Source: Rhizobium sp. ASV8
GTDB taxonomy: Bacteria; Pseudomonadota; Alphaproteobacteria; Rhizobiales; Rhizobiaceae
Length of the DNA: 64,000 nt
NCBI RefSeq assembly: GCF_016429255.1
Contig: NZ_JAELUG010000002.1
Span: 1-64,000, forward strand
Direction of reading: 5' to 3'
Shown here: positions 42,902 through 51,650 of the stretch, piece after piece
How the letters are laid out: every line of letters begins with the position of its first letter
Numbering within the stretch: the first letter of the stretch is position 1
Notes under the pieces: model-generated
The model's database searches: none
Told to the model about the DNA's origin: nothing
The model's input: only the letters and a program-made list of their open reading frames with translations
Made by a program: the position numbers and the translations under genes

Positions 42902-43962
42902 ACCTGAAAGCTCCCGGCTCCGTCGTCTTCGAGAATGTCCGCAAAACCTTTGGCGCTTTCAACGCAATTCCGGACCTGTCGCTCACCATCGAGCCCGGAA
43001 CGCTCGTCACGTTGCTCGGCCCTTCCGGGTGCGGCAAGACCACGACGCTTCGCATGCTGGCCGGCCTCGAACATCCCTCAGCGGGGCGTATCCTCATCGG
43101 CGGCAAGGATGTCACCATGCTTCCGGCCAATGAGCGCGATGTCTCGATGGTTTTCCAGAGCTACGCCCTGTTTCCGCATATGACGTCACTCGACAACGTC
43201 GCCTACGGCCTTGAATCCTCGGGCATGAAACGGAAGGAAGCGCGTGAAAGGGCTGAAGAAGCGCTGAAGCTGGTGGGGCTGGCGGGAATGGGTCTTCGGC
43301 TGCCGGCCGAATTGTCCGGCGGCCAGCAGCAGCGTGTCGCCGTTGCCCGCGCGCTCGTCGTCGAACCCCAGGTTCTGCTGCTTGACGAGCCTCTCTCCAA
43401 TCTCGACGCCCGCCTGCGGCGGCGTGTCAGGACCGAAATCCGCGAGTTGCAACAGCGCCTCGGCTTCACCGCCGTCTACGTAACCCATGATCAGGACGAG
43501 GCGCTGGCCGTTTCAGACCGCATCATTGTTATGAAGGACGGTGGCATCGCCCAACAGGGTGCACCGCGCGAACTCTACGACACTCCCGCCTCGGCCTTCA
43601 TCGCCGATTTCATGGGTGAAGCCAACGTCATGCCTTGCGATGTCATCGGTATCGATGGCGAGAGCGCGATGATCTCCGTCGAGGGCCTCCGTCATCGGGT
43701 TGCCGGCCGATCGGTCAAGCCCGGTCCGGCGCAGCTCGCCGTCCGGCCGAATGCGATTACGCTGACGCCGAAGACGGCGGATGCACCCTTCCATGGCCGG
43801 ATCACACATTCCGCCTATCTCGGCGACCATGTCGAATATGAAGTGCAAACCGGCGCCGGTTCGCTTTTCGTTGTTGACGCGACGGTTGACGCCGCACTCC
43901 CTCCTCATACGGATGTCACGATCTCGTTCAAGGATCGCGGCATCGCCGTTATCGGCGGCTGA
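42898..43962 (+). CDS. ABC transporter ATPase (FbpC/PotA type)
   Basis: 354-residue ATPase with Walker A GPSGCGKTT near residue 40, signature LSGGQQQRVAVARAL, Walker B LLLDEPLSNLDA and a C-terminal TOBE-type regulatory domain (about 245-354). AGGAG precedes the ATG 42898 by 8 nt. A longer frame from 42061 is antisense-like noise in the permease gene. It energises the fused permease upstream. Confidence 0.93.
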   Translation: MNLKAPGSVVFENVRKTFGAFNAIPDLSLTIEPGTLVTLLGPSGCGKTTTLRMLAGLEHPSAGRILIGGKDVTMLPANERDVSMVFQSYALFPHMTSLDNVAYGLESSGMKRKEARERAEEALKLVGLAGMGLRLPAELSGGQQQRVAVARALVVEPQVLLLDEPLSNLDARLRRRVRTEIRELQQRLGFTAVYVTHDQDEALAVSDRIIVMKDGGIAQQGAPRELYDTPASAFIADFMGEANVMPCDVIGIDGESAMISVEGLRHRVAGRSVKPGPAQLAVRPNAITLTPKTADAPFHGRITHSAYLGDHVEYEVQTGAGSLFVVDATVDAALPPHTDVTISFKDRGIAVIGG

Positions 43963-43997
43963 ACGCCGTCAACCACTTGACCATGAAGGACCATTGC

Positions 43998-44798
43998 ATG
44001 ACATCCCCCATTCTTGCCGACCTCGACGCACGCCTGGCGCTCGCAGAAGCCATGGGTCGCGAAGCCGGAAAGCTTGCCCTCGACTATTTCAAGCGCCGCG
44101 AAACTCTGATCATCGAGACCAAGCGCGATCTCCAGGATGTCGTTTCGATCGCCGACCGCGAAGTGGAAAACCTGATCCGCAACCGCATTCACCATGCCCA
44201 TCCGGCCGACAGCATCCTCGGCGAGGAATATGGCCTGGAAGGCGGAACCTCCGGCTTTACCTGGGTCGTCGATCCCATCGACGGCACGAGCCCCTTTGTC
44301 AACGGCATGCCAAACTGGTGCGTTTCCATCGCCGTATTGCACGATGGCGTTCCGGTCATCGGCGTCATCTCGGCGCCCTGCCACGATGAGCTTTACGTGG
44401 CCGCGGCCGGAAAGGGTGCCACGCTCAACGGCAAAGCGCTGAAACTGGATTCGACGCGCAACATCCGCAACGCTCTCACCGGCATCGGCGCCAACAATCA
44501 TGTGTCGCCGGCCTTCGTTGCCAACATGGTCCAGCAGATCCTCGAAGCCGAGGGCAACTTCATTCGCAACGGATCGGGCGCCCTGATGCTCGCCTATGTC
44601 GCAGCCGGCCGGCTCGTCGGCTACTACGAACCCTATATGCACGCATGGGATTGCCTGGCCGGCTATTGCCTCGTCAAGGAAGCCGGCGGCTGGTATCACC
44701 CCTTCCCGACCGAAGGTGAGCGTTTGACAAAGGGATCCGTCGTCCTTGCCGCCGGCCCCGGCGCGATCGACGATCTTAGAAGGATTGCCGGCGTATAA
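43998..44798 (+). CDS. Inositol-monophosphatase-family phosphatase
   Basis: 266-residue magnesium-dependent phosphatase. The metal-site motifs are GEEYG (near 73), DPIDGTSPF (near 91) and WDCLAG (near 218), all intact. ATG 43998 has AAGGA 7 nt upstream; two earlier starts lack one. It follows the ATPase gene by 35 nt and is the last gene of the importer operon. In that setting it likely dephosphorylates the imported compound, such as a sugar or polyol phosphate, in the cytoplasm. Histidinol-phosphatase activity is an alternative in this family. Confidence 0.9.
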   Translation: MTSPILADLDARLALAEAMGREAGKLALDYFKRRETLIIETKRDLQDVVSIADREVENLIRNRIHHAHPADSILGEEYGLEGGTSGFTWVVDPIDGTSPFVNGMPNWCVSIAVLHDGVPVIGVISAPCHDELYVAAAGKGATLNGKALKLDSTRNIRNALTGIGANNHVSPAFVANMVQQILEAEGNFIRNGSGALMLAYVAAGRLVGYYEPYMHAWDCLAGYCLVKEAGGWYHPFPTEGERLTKGSVVLAAGPGAIDDLRRIAGV

Positions 44799-44816
44799 AG
44801 TCGCCGATCAAGCGTG

Positions 44817-44846
44817 ACATGCCGGGAAGACAATCGTCCGGCATGT
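44817..44846. terminator. Stem-loop between convergent phosphatase and GntR genes
   Basis: ACATGCCGG (44817-44825) and CCGGCATGT (44838-44846) form a perfect 9-bp stem with a 12-nt loop, 18 nt after the phosphatase stop. There is no strong T-tract. Probably ends or protects the plus-strand transcript. Confidence 0.5.
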
Positions 44847-44926
44847 TCGCTCACGGATGACAGACAAGGCTGAAAGTCAAGGCTCAACCATTGTCACAAC
44901 CGTCCGATATCGGCGTCAAACGGCTG

Positions 44927-45601
44927 TCAAAGCCGTCGACCGGGAAGATGATGCAGCAGAGACTGGCAGGCGCGCATCATATGAGCGGTCAGAAAATCGG
45001 CCGCCTTTTCCGCATCGCCTGCCCGACACAGTGCCAATAGCTGGCGATGTTCACGATCAGCCGTTTCCAGACCGCGTGACAGAGTGAGCTGGATCCGCAA
45101 GTAACGCTCCAGCCGGTCGTTGATGGAGCGGATGGTGCTGACAAGATACGGCCGTTGAGCGTCTTCATAGAGACAGCTGTGGAATTGCCAGTTCAATTCC
45201 GACCAGCGCGCCACATCGGCCTCCTGCGCAAAAGCATCGCAGTAGGCCTGTGCCTTATCAAAAGTCTTTTCCGTCATGAAAGGAATGGAGAGTTTGAGAG
45301 CGCTGGCTTCCAGAATGGCCCGCACCTCAAAAATCTGGACAATTTCCGGCTCCGAAACGGTGGTGACGATCGCACCCTTGTTGCGATGGAACTCAACCAG
45401 CCCCTCGGCCTCAAGCCTCTTCAGCGCCTCGCGAACCGGAATCTTGCTGACATTGAAGAGGCGCGCAACATCATCCTGCCGGATGGGCTCTCCCTCGTCG
45501 AGGGAACCGTCCGCGATGGAATCTCGGATGAATTTCAGGATCACATCGGACGTGCTTGGTGCCTTACCCAGATTGGGGATCTGATCAATGTTGAGCGGCA
45601 T
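44927..45601 (-). CDS. GntR-family regulator (FCD type), probable hydroxyproline-regulon repressor
   Basis: 224-residue regulator. The winged helix (about 14-75) includes IRQDDVARLFNVSKIPVREALKRLEAEGLVEFHRNKGAIV. The FCD domain (about 85-215) has the histidine ligands in NWQFHSCLY and DREHRQLL. It diverges from the proline-racemase-family gene across a 41-bp palindrome that is its probable operator. GntR/FCD proteins commonly control proline and hydroxyproline catabolism in rhizobia; control of the other hydroxyproline units by the same protein is inferred. Confidence 0.9.
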   Translation of the reverse strand: MPLNIDQIPNLGKAPSTSDVILKFIRDSIADGSLDEGEPIRQDDVARLFNVSKIPVREALKRLEAEGLVEFHRNKGAIVTTVSEPEIVQIFEVRAILEASALKLSIPFMTEKTFDKAQAYCDAFAQEADVARWSELNWQFHSCLYEDAQRPYLVSTIRSINDRLERYLRIQLTLSRGLETADREHRQLLALCRAGDAEKAADFLTAHMMRACQSLLHHLPGRRL

Positions 45602-45769
45602 TCAGTGGTCGTTCCCGGGATAAGACGCAAGGTTGGCAGGGGATTGGAGATCGCAATCCCCCCTAAATACAGTGATCTCGTTCGGCGACGCAAGAGCGCT
45701 TGCCGCCTGCGCAACTAACGGAACTCTTGGCATTTTCCCCCACTCAATAGCGCTTGACGCGCTTCGCAA

Positions 45770-45810
45770 ATCGTATACGTTATCCGAAATTTCAAGATAA
45801 CGTATACGAT
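45770..45810. promoter_or_regulatory. 41-bp palindromic operator (15-bp perfect arms)
   Basis: ATCGTATACGTTATC (45770-45784) and its exact complement (45796-45810) flank an 11-nt spacer that itself contains GAAATTTC. Each arm holds CGTATACG, a palindrome by itself, so two GntR dimers may bind. It sits in the 302-nt gap between the GntR gene and the racemase gene, 27 nt before a leader ORF. The rest of the gap, nearer the GntR gene, shows nothing further. Confidence 0.8.
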
Positions 45811-45836
45811 CTTGACTATCAAGGGAGGAACACCAA

Positions 45837-45896
45837 ATGTCGGCTTTTCGGGCAGCAACCGTTCGTGCCTCCCTCCCCGCATTCGAAAGGGACTGA
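45837..45896 (+). CDS. Leader ORF, 19 residues, ahead of the racemase gene
   Basis: An ATG with GGGAGG 7-8 nt upstream opens a 19-codon frame ending in TGA at 45894-45896, 7 nt before the racemase ATG and out of frame with it. The racemase itself has only a weak ribosome site (GCGGAA). The product ([19 protein letters not shown]) resembles nothing known and is not rich in proline. It may couple translation into the racemase gene, or simply be a fortuitous ribosome site. The reading is direct; the function is inferred. Confidence 0.45.
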   Translation: MSAFRAATVRASLPAFERD

Positions 45897-45903
45897 AGCG
45901 GAA

Positions 45904-46932
45904 ATGCGTACATCGAAAGTCGTCCATGTCGTCAGCTGTCATGCCGAAGGGGAAGTCGGCGACGTGATCGTCGGCGGGGTTGCCCCTCCTCCCGGCGCCA
46001 CCGTCTGGGAACAGTCGCGCTGGATCGCGGAAGACGAGACCCTGCGGAATTTCGTACTCAACGAGCCGCGCGGCGGCGTCTTCCGGCATGTGAACCTGCT
46101 GGTCCCGCCGAAGGATCCCAAGGCACAGATGGCCTGGATCATCATGGAGCCGGCGGATACACCGCCCATGTCCGGATCGAACTCGATCTGTGTATCGACT
46201 GTTCTGCTCGACACGGGCATCATCCCGATGCAGGAGCCGATCACCCGTATGGTGCTGGAGGCGCCGGGCGGTCTGATCGAGGTCAAGGCGGAATGCAGCA
46301 ACGGCAAGGCCGAGCGCATTCATGTACGCAACGTCCCGTCCTTTGCCGACAAGCTCGATGCCAAACTCGAAGTGGAAGGCATCGGCACCATTACCGTGGA
46401 TACCGCCTATGGCGGCGACAGCTTCGTGCTCGTGGACGCAGCTTCGCTCGGCCTCAGCCTGCAGCCGGATCAGGCCCGCGACATCGCCCGTCTCGGCGTG
46501 AAGATCACCCAGGCCGCCAACGAGCAACTGGGCTTCAGCCACCCCGTCAACGACTGGAACCATATTTCCTTCTGCCAGATCACCGATCCGGTTCGCATGA
46601 AGGATGGTGTCCTCTGGGGGAAGAACGCCGTCGCCATCCGCCCAGGCAAGATCGACCGCTCGCCGACCGGAACCGGATGCTCGGCACGCATGGCGGTTCT
46701 GCATGCGAAAGGTCAGATGAAGGTGGGGGACAAGTTCGTCGGCACATCGCTCATTGACACGGAATTCCATTGCAGCATCGACAGCGCTGTTGATCTCAAT
46801 GGCAAATCTGCCATCAGCCCGATCATTTCCGGTCGCGCTTGGATCGTGGGTACGCACCAGTTGATGGTGGATCCTGCAGATCCATTCCCGGCCGGATATC
46901 GGCTGTCGGACACCTGGCCGATGGACCTCTAA
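45904..46932 (+). CDS. Proline-racemase-family hydroxyproline epimerase/dehydratase
   Basis: 342-residue cytoplasmic enzyme of the proline racemase superfamily, which epimerises 4-hydroxyproline at C2 or dehydrates trans-3-hydroxy-L-proline. Starts with the family [17 protein letters not shown]. At the first catalytic position MCGH is replaced by MSGS (Ser90); the second motif reads [11 protein letters not shown], with Thr255 where many members have Cys and Cys259 four residues on. This is the Ser-type subgroup, for which both epimerase and dehydratase activity have been described. It heads an operon with a peptide importer and two peptidases. Confidence 0.9.
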   Translation: MRTSKVVHVVSCHAEGEVGDVIVGGVAPPPGATVWEQSRWIAEDETLRNFVLNEPRGGVFRHVNLLVPPKDPKAQMAWIIMEPADTPPMSGSNSICVSTVLLDTGIIPMQEPITRMVLEAPGGLIEVKAECSNGKAERIHVRNVPSFADKLDAKLEVEGIGTITVDTAYGGDSFVLVDAASLGLSLQPDQARDIARLGVKITQAANEQLGFSHPVNDWNHISFCQITDPVRMKDGVLWGKNAVAIRPGKIDRSPTGTGCSARMAVLHAKGQMKVGDKFVGTSLIDTEFHCSIDSAVDLNGKSAISPIISGRAWIVGTHQLMVDPADPFPAGYRLSDTWPMDL

Positions 46933-46950
46933 AGGAAAACCGCCTCATCG

Positions 46951-46982
46951 CGGGGAAGGCATTCGGAGGGATGCCTTCCCCG
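46951..46982 (+). other. 12-bp stem-loop between racemase and binding-protein genes
   Basis: CGGGGAAGGCAT (46951-46962) and its exact complement (46971-46982) enclose an 8-nt loop, 18 nt after the racemase stop. No T-tract follows. It could partly terminate or set a processing point, letting the binding-protein message differ in amount from the racemase message. Confidence 0.6.
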
Positions 46983-47019
46983 TGACCAGAAACAAACGCA
47001 AATAATTGGGAGGATAAAC

Positions 47020-48759
47020 ATGCGCACTTCATGGAAGTCGACCGTATCGGCCGCATCTCTGCTCATCGCTCTTTCGCTGCCGGGCCTCGCCTTGGCCGAT
47101 GAGCCTGTCACGGGCGGCACGCTCCGGATTCTCGCCACTGGCGAGCCTGATCATATCGACCCTGCGCTGGCAGGCATGGTGAACACCAACAATCTGCTGC
47201 GCGCCATATCGCGGCAGCTAGTCAGCTACGAAGCGTCAAACGACCCGGATATTGCGATCAAACCGGTCGGCGATCTCGCGACGGAAGTCCCGCAGCCTAC
47301 GGATAACGGACTGACCTATACGTTCAAGCTGCGCCAGGGCGCCATGTGGAATGCGCCTTCCGGCGCACGCCAGATTACCTCGGCAGACGTGAAGCGCGGC
47401 TTCAAGCGGCTTTGCAATCCACACATGCAGGCGTCGACGCTGACCTATTTCACGGCGCTCATCTCCGGTCTGAGCGAATTCTGCGACGGCTTTGCCAAGG
47501 TGCCCCCAACCGCCGCCGATATGAAGAAATATGCGGAAGAAAACGACGTGAAGGGCATCGAGACGCCCGACGACCAGACCGTCGTCTTCAAGCTCAAGGA
47601 GCGCGCCGGCGACTTCATCTATATGCTTTCGCTGCCTATGCCGGCTCCGGCGCCGATCGAGGTGCTCGACTATCTTCCCGACAGCCCCGAATACCGCACG
47701 CATTTCGTCGGCAGCGGCCCCTATACAATCGGCGAATATACGCCGGATACCAGCCTGAAGCTGGTGCGCAATCCCGCCTGGAAGGCAGAGAGCGATCCGT
47801 TGCGCAAGGCTTATGTGGACAACATAGAGATCACCATGGGGCTGCAGGCCGACGCCATCATGCAGCAGTTGCAGTCGGGCGATGCCGATCTTGCCTATGA
47901 CATCAATGTCCCCACCGCCATCCTGGCGACACTTGCCGCCAATGGCGACGAAAAGCTGACGGCCCTTTCGGCCGGCAACACGAACTTCCTGTTCATCAAC
48001 ACCGTTTCCGACAACAACAAGGGTGCACTCAAGGACATCCGCGTCCGCAAGGCGCTGGAATATGCCATCGACAAGGCCGCGATCGTGCAGCAATGGGGCG
48101 GCCCGAAGGTGGCGGAACCCGCGACCGGCATTTTCGGTCTTGGCGTCCTCGGACATCACAAATTCGACCTTTATCCCTCGCCGGAATCCAAGGGCGATCC
48201 GGAAAAGGCCAAGGCGCTGCTGGCCGAGGCCGGCTTCCCGAACGGCATCACGCTGAAGATGCCCTATCGCAACAAGGATCTGGAAGTGGCAACAGCCGCC
48301 ACCATCCAGGCCAGCATGGCGCGCGCAGGCATCAAGCTTGAACTCGCGCCGGTAACTGCTGCCGACTACTACTCGAAGTTCATGACCAATCCGGTGAACA
48401 CGAAGAACGGCACCTGGGACATCGCGCCGGTGGGCTGGACGCCGGATTGGGTCGGCGGCGCAGCGCGCTCCGTCTTCCAGCCGCAGTTCACCTTCAACGG
48501 CACGCACCAGACCTATAACTACACCGACTACAACAACCCGAAAGCCAACGAGACTGCGGCGAAAGCAATCAACGCCACCACGCCGGAGGAAACCGGTAAA
48601 CTGTGGGCCGAAGTCGACGAAATGGTCATGGCCGACGCGCCAGTGGTTCCACTGATCGCCAACAAGAACCCGCGTTATCGCAGCGAAGCGGTGAAGAACT
48701 TCCAACCCTACGCTCTGGGCGTGGAAGGCGATTGGACGAACCTCTGGATCGAACGCTGA
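47020..48759 (+). CDS. ABC substrate-binding protein, family 5 (oligopeptide type)
   Basis: 579-residue periplasmic binding protein; the signal peptide (about 1-26) ends LALADEP. Family 5 motifs: GGTLRILATGEPDHIDPALAG, LATEVPQPTDNGLTYTFKLRQGAMWN, SADVKRGFKR and the late DIRVRKALEYAIDKAAIVQ. GGGAGG precedes the ATG by 7 nt. It belongs with the fused ATPase and permeases downstream. Linkage to two proline-specific peptidases and a hydroxyproline enzyme suggests it captures proline- or hydroxyproline-containing peptides. Confidence 0.93.
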   Translation: MRTSWKSTVSAASLLIALSLPGLALADEPVTGGTLRILATGEPDHIDPALAGMVNTNNLLRAISRQLVSYEASNDPDIAIKPVGDLATEVPQPTDNGLTYTFKLRQGAMWNAPSGARQITSADVKRGFKRLCNPHMQASTLTYFTALISGLSEFCDGFAKVPPTAADMKKYAEENDVKGIETPDDQTVVFKLKERAGDFIYMLSLPMPAPAPIEVLDYLPDSPEYRTHFVGSGPYTIGEYTPDTSLKLVRNPAWKAESDPLRKAYVDNIEITMGLQADAIMQQLQSGDADLAYDINVPTAILATLAANGDEKLTALSAGNTNFLFINTVSDNNKGALKDIRVRKALEYAIDKAAIVQQWGGPKVAEPATGIFGLGVLGHHKFDLYPSPESKGDPEKAKALLAEAGFPNGITLKMPYRNKDLEVATAATIQASMARAGIKLELAPVTAADYYSKFMTNPVNTKNGTWDIAPVGWTPDWVGGAARSVFQPQFTFNGTHQTYNYTDYNNPKANETAAKAINATTPEETGKLWAEVDEMVMADAPVVPLIANKNPRYRSEAVKNFQPYALGVEGDWTNLWIER

Positions 48760-48776
48760 TCTCACACTTTCGTGCC

Positions 48777-48801
48777 GGCGCCGCAGCATCGCTGCGGCGC
48801 C
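48777..48801 (+). other. Perfect 11-bp stem-loop after the peptide-binding-protein gene
   Basis: GGCGCCGCAGC (48777-48787), ATC loop and GCTGCGGCGCC (48791-48801), 18 nt after the stop. No T-tract. Fits the pattern of stem-loops after every binding-protein gene in this window. Confidence 0.65.
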
Positions 48802-48834
48802 TGAACGCAACCTCGAATAAAATGCGAGTTACCC

Positions 48835-50685
48835 TTGACCATTCTGGAAGCAAAGGGACTGACGGTCGACATCCCGACCGAGGATGGCGTCGTACATGCC
48901 GTACGCAACGTCTCCTTCTCGATCAGGCCCGGTTCGATTTTCGGCATTGCAGGCGAATCCGGCTCGGGAAAGAGCGTACTGACGCAGGCCGTCATGGGGC
49001 TCCTGCCCAATGCCGATGTTCGCGGCGAGGTCTGGTTCGAAGGCCGGAATCTTCTCACGCTGCCGCAGTCGGACATGCGCCGCCTGCGGGGCGGCCGTAT
49101 CGGCATGGTATTTCAGGATCCGTTATCGAGCCTGCATCCCTTCTACACAATTGGATCGCAGATTGCCGAGGTCCTGCATACACATGAAGCGATCGATCGC
49201 GAAACCGCCCGCGCTCGCGTGATTGACATGCTTGGCAAGGTCGGCATCCCGTCGCCTGCCGAACGTTTCAACAGCTACCCGCACCAATTTTCAGGCGGAA
49301 TGCGCCAGCGCGTCATGATCGCCATGGCGCTGATCCTCAATCCCGCACTGATCATTGCCGACGAGCCGACCACCGCGCTCGATGTCACCGTCCAAGCCCA
49401 GATCATCGATCTGCTCGACACCATGCGGCGCGATTTTGGCACCACCATCATCCTGATCACACACGATCTCGGCCTGCTGTCGAGCGTCGCCGACGATGTT
49501 ATGGTCATGTATGCCGGAAACCGGCTCGAATATGGTCCCGCCCGCAGCGTGTTCCGCTCACCGGCCCATCCCTATACGGCGGGATTGCTGCGATCGACGC
49601 CCGCAAGCTACGCGCCCGGCACGCAACTGGTTCCGATCAAGGGGCGTCCGCCGAGCCTTTTGGCAACACCTGCCGGATGCATCTTCGCTCCGCGCTGCAG
49701 CGAGCAGCTCGCCGACTGTACGAAACGGGTTCCACCCTTGCGCGTCTACAGCGACGGCGTCCAATCCCTCTGTCTGCTGGAACCGAAGGTTTTACCGCCT
49801 TCGGTCGCAGCACCGCTCGAGAAAGCCGAGCCGAAGGCCGCCGGCGCCGAACAGATCGCCAACATCGAAAACGTGCATCTCACCTATCATATCGGCAGCT
49901 TCTTCGGTCAGAAACGCACCCTTGACGTGTTGAAGGGCATAGACCTGACGATTGCGCGCGGAGAGACGGTTGGCCTCGTCGGCGAAAGCGGTTGCGGAAA
50001 ATCGACCCTGGCGCGCATCGTCGCCGGGCTGACGCCGGCGACGTCGGGCAAGATCAACGTGCTTGGCCACGATATGAACCATCTCAAGGGGCGCGAATGG
50101 CGCGAGATGCGCCGGCAAATTCAGCTCGTTTTCCAGGACCCCTTCGGCTCGCTCAATCCGCGCCGCCGCGTTGGCGCGATTATCGGCGATCCCTTCCGTC
50201 TACACGGCGTCGCATCGGGAGAAGAACGTCGCGAAAAGGTGCGGCATCTGATGGAGATGGTCGGCCTCAACCCCGAGCACTATAACCGCTTTCCGGCCGA
50301 ATTCTCCGGCGGTCAGCGCCAGAGGATCGGCATTGCCCGCGCCCTGGCCCTCAATCCGGCGCTCATCATCTGCGACGAGCCTGTATCGGCGCTGGACGTA
50401 TCGATCCAGGCCCAGGTTCTCAATCTGCTCAAGGAGCTGCAGCAGGAACTGGGGTTGACCTATCTGTTCATTTCGCACGATCTGTCCGTCGTGCGCCACA
50501 TCTGCGATCGGATTGCCGTCATGCAAGGTGGCAAGATCGTCGAGTTGGCGACGGCCGAGCGGCTCTTCGCCGATCCGCGGCATCCCTATACCCGCACATT
50601 GTTATCCGCATCAAAAATACTTTCCGTCACCGACGACGGCGAGCCCCCGAGGTCGTTGATCGAGACGAGACAGGTGACAGCATGA
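48835..50685 (+). CDS. Fused oligopeptide ABC ATPase (two Opp-type domains)
   Basis: 616-residue protein carrying two complete ATPase domains, equal to OppD and OppF joined (GsiA-like). Walker A motifs: GESGSGKS near residue 40 and GESGCGKST near 385. Signatures: FSGGMRQRVMIA and FSGGQRQRIGIA. Walker B: LIIADEPTTALD and LIICDEPVSALD. A CIFAPRC cysteine motif closes the first half. The start is TTG 48835, the only in-frame initiator at the homology boundary, with GAG 6 nt upstream. It overlaps the permease gene by 4 nt. Confidence 0.92.
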   Translation: MTILEAKGLTVDIPTEDGVVHAVRNVSFSIRPGSIFGIAGESGSGKSVLTQAVMGLLPNADVRGEVWFEGRNLLTLPQSDMRRLRGGRIGMVFQDPLSSLHPFYTIGSQIAEVLHTHEAIDRETARARVIDMLGKVGIPSPAERFNSYPHQFSGGMRQRVMIAMALILNPALIIADEPTTALDVTVQAQIIDLLDTMRRDFGTTIILITHDLGLLSSVADDVMVMYAGNRLEYGPARSVFRSPAHPYTAGLLRSTPASYAPGTQLVPIKGRPPSLLATPAGCIFAPRCSEQLADCTKRVPPLRVYSDGVQSLCLLEPKVLPPSVAAPLEKAEPKAAGAEQIANIENVHLTYHIGSFFGQKRTLDVLKGIDLTIARGETVGLVGESGCGKSTLARIVAGLTPATSGKINVLGHDMNHLKGREWREMRRQIQLVFQDPFGSLNPRRRVGAIIGDPFRLHGVASGEERREKVRHLMEMVGLNPEHYNRFPAEFSGGQRQRIGIARALALNPALIICDEPVSALDVSIQAQVLNLLKELQQELGLTYLFISHDLSVVRHICDRIAVMQGGKIVELATAERLFADPRHPYTRTLLSASKILSVTDDGEPPRSLIETRQVTA

Positions 50686-51650
50686 ACGAGGTCGCAACAC
50701 CGGATGCTTCGACACAGACGGACGTGGTGCAGCGCGGCTCGCTCGAGCTGACGCTGCGCCGCCTACGACGTGACACGGCAAGCATGATCGCTCTCGGCGT
50801 CATTTTCGCAGTCGTCGTGCTCGCCATCACCGCGCCGTGGATCGCCGCTTTGACGGGGCATTCGCCCATCGAGCAGTTCCGCGATATCGGCCTGTCGCCA
50901 GCTGGCATCCCGGTCGGTCCGGGCGAACAATTCTGGCTCGGCACCGACCAGCTGGGCCGCGACGTGCTGGTGCGGCTCGCCTACGGCGCCCGCATCTCCT
51001 TGCTGGTCGGGGTATTCGCCTCGGTGCTGGCATCGACGATCGCCGTGATGGTTGGCACGACGGCCGGCTACCATGGCGGTCTGACCGATATCGTGCTCAG
51101 CCGGCTGATGGACCTCGTCATGAGCGTCCCTTTCCTGCTCTGCGCACTCGCGCTCGTATCGGCCTTCGGTCCCAGCCTGACGCTCAGCGTCTGCGTGATC
51201 GTCTTCTTCAGCTGGGCTCCCATGGCGCGCGTCATTCGCGGTCAGGTGATCTCGCTGCGCAAGCAGGATTTCGTGCAGGCGAGCCGTTCGCTCGGCGCGG
51301 GGCCACTCTCGATCATGGTCGTCGACATCCTGCCCAATCTCGCGGCCCCCATCATCGTCTACACCACCATGCAGATCCCAAGTTCGATCGTCTTCGAGGC
51401 GACCCTGTCATTTCTCGGCATGGGGATCGTCCCACCGACGCCGAGCTGGGGCGGAATGCTGGCGGACGCGTCGTCAAACTCCCTCTACCTCGTCGCCTGG
51501 TGGCTGGTCTTCGTGCCCGGTACGGCGCTGCTTTTGACGACGCTCGCCTTCAACATTCTCGGTGACGGCCTGCGCGACGCGCTCGATCCGAAGAGTGCAC
51601 GGACCGTCCGTCGTTTCAGGCTGCAATCCAAAGGAGCGTCCAAGCGATGA
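50682..51650 (+). CDS. Oligopeptide ABC permease (DppC-like)
   Basis: 322-residue inner-membrane permease. After a cytoplasmic N-terminus and first helix (about 35-60) comes the LGTDQLGRD motif, then five helices with the coupling loop RKQDFVQASRSLGAGPLSI. ATGA overlaps with the ATPase stop and, at its end, with the next permease start, so translation is coupled on both sides. Pairs with the DppB-like protein encoded next. Confidence 0.93.
   Translation: MNEVATPDASTQTDVVQRGSLELTLRRLRRDTASMIALGVIFAVVVLAITAPWIAALTGHSPIEQFRDIGLSPAGIPVGPGEQFWLGTDQLGRDVLVRLAYGARISLLVGVFASVLASTIAVMVGTTAGYHGGLTDIVLSRLMDLVMSVPFLLCALALVSAFGPSLTLSVCVIVFFSWAPMARVIRGQVISLRKQDFVQASRSLGAGPLSIMVVDILPNLAAPIIVYTTMQIPSSIVFEATLSFLGMGIVPPTPSWGGMLADASSNSLYLVAWWLVFVPGTALLLTTLAFNILGDGLRDALDPKSARTVRRFRLQSKGASKR

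Noticed and set aside
39547..43962. Straight call as a ferric-iron importer
   Set aside because: The family name alone would suggest iron, but LacI control, the phosphatase gene and lack of evident iron ligands favour a phosphorylated organic cargo; kept as an alternative only.
45837..45903. Frameshifted 5' end of the racemase gene
   Set aside because: The racemase family begins at the [12 protein letters not shown] segment right after ATG 45904, so no N-terminal part is missing. The upstream frame is better read as a leader ORF.
45715..46857. 380-codon minus-strand frame across the racemase gene
   Set aside because: Antisense to the racemase and crosses the 41-bp operator.
47236..48810. 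524-codon open frame on the minus strand
   Set aside because: Antisense to the peptide-binding-protein gene; composition is that of a shadow frame.
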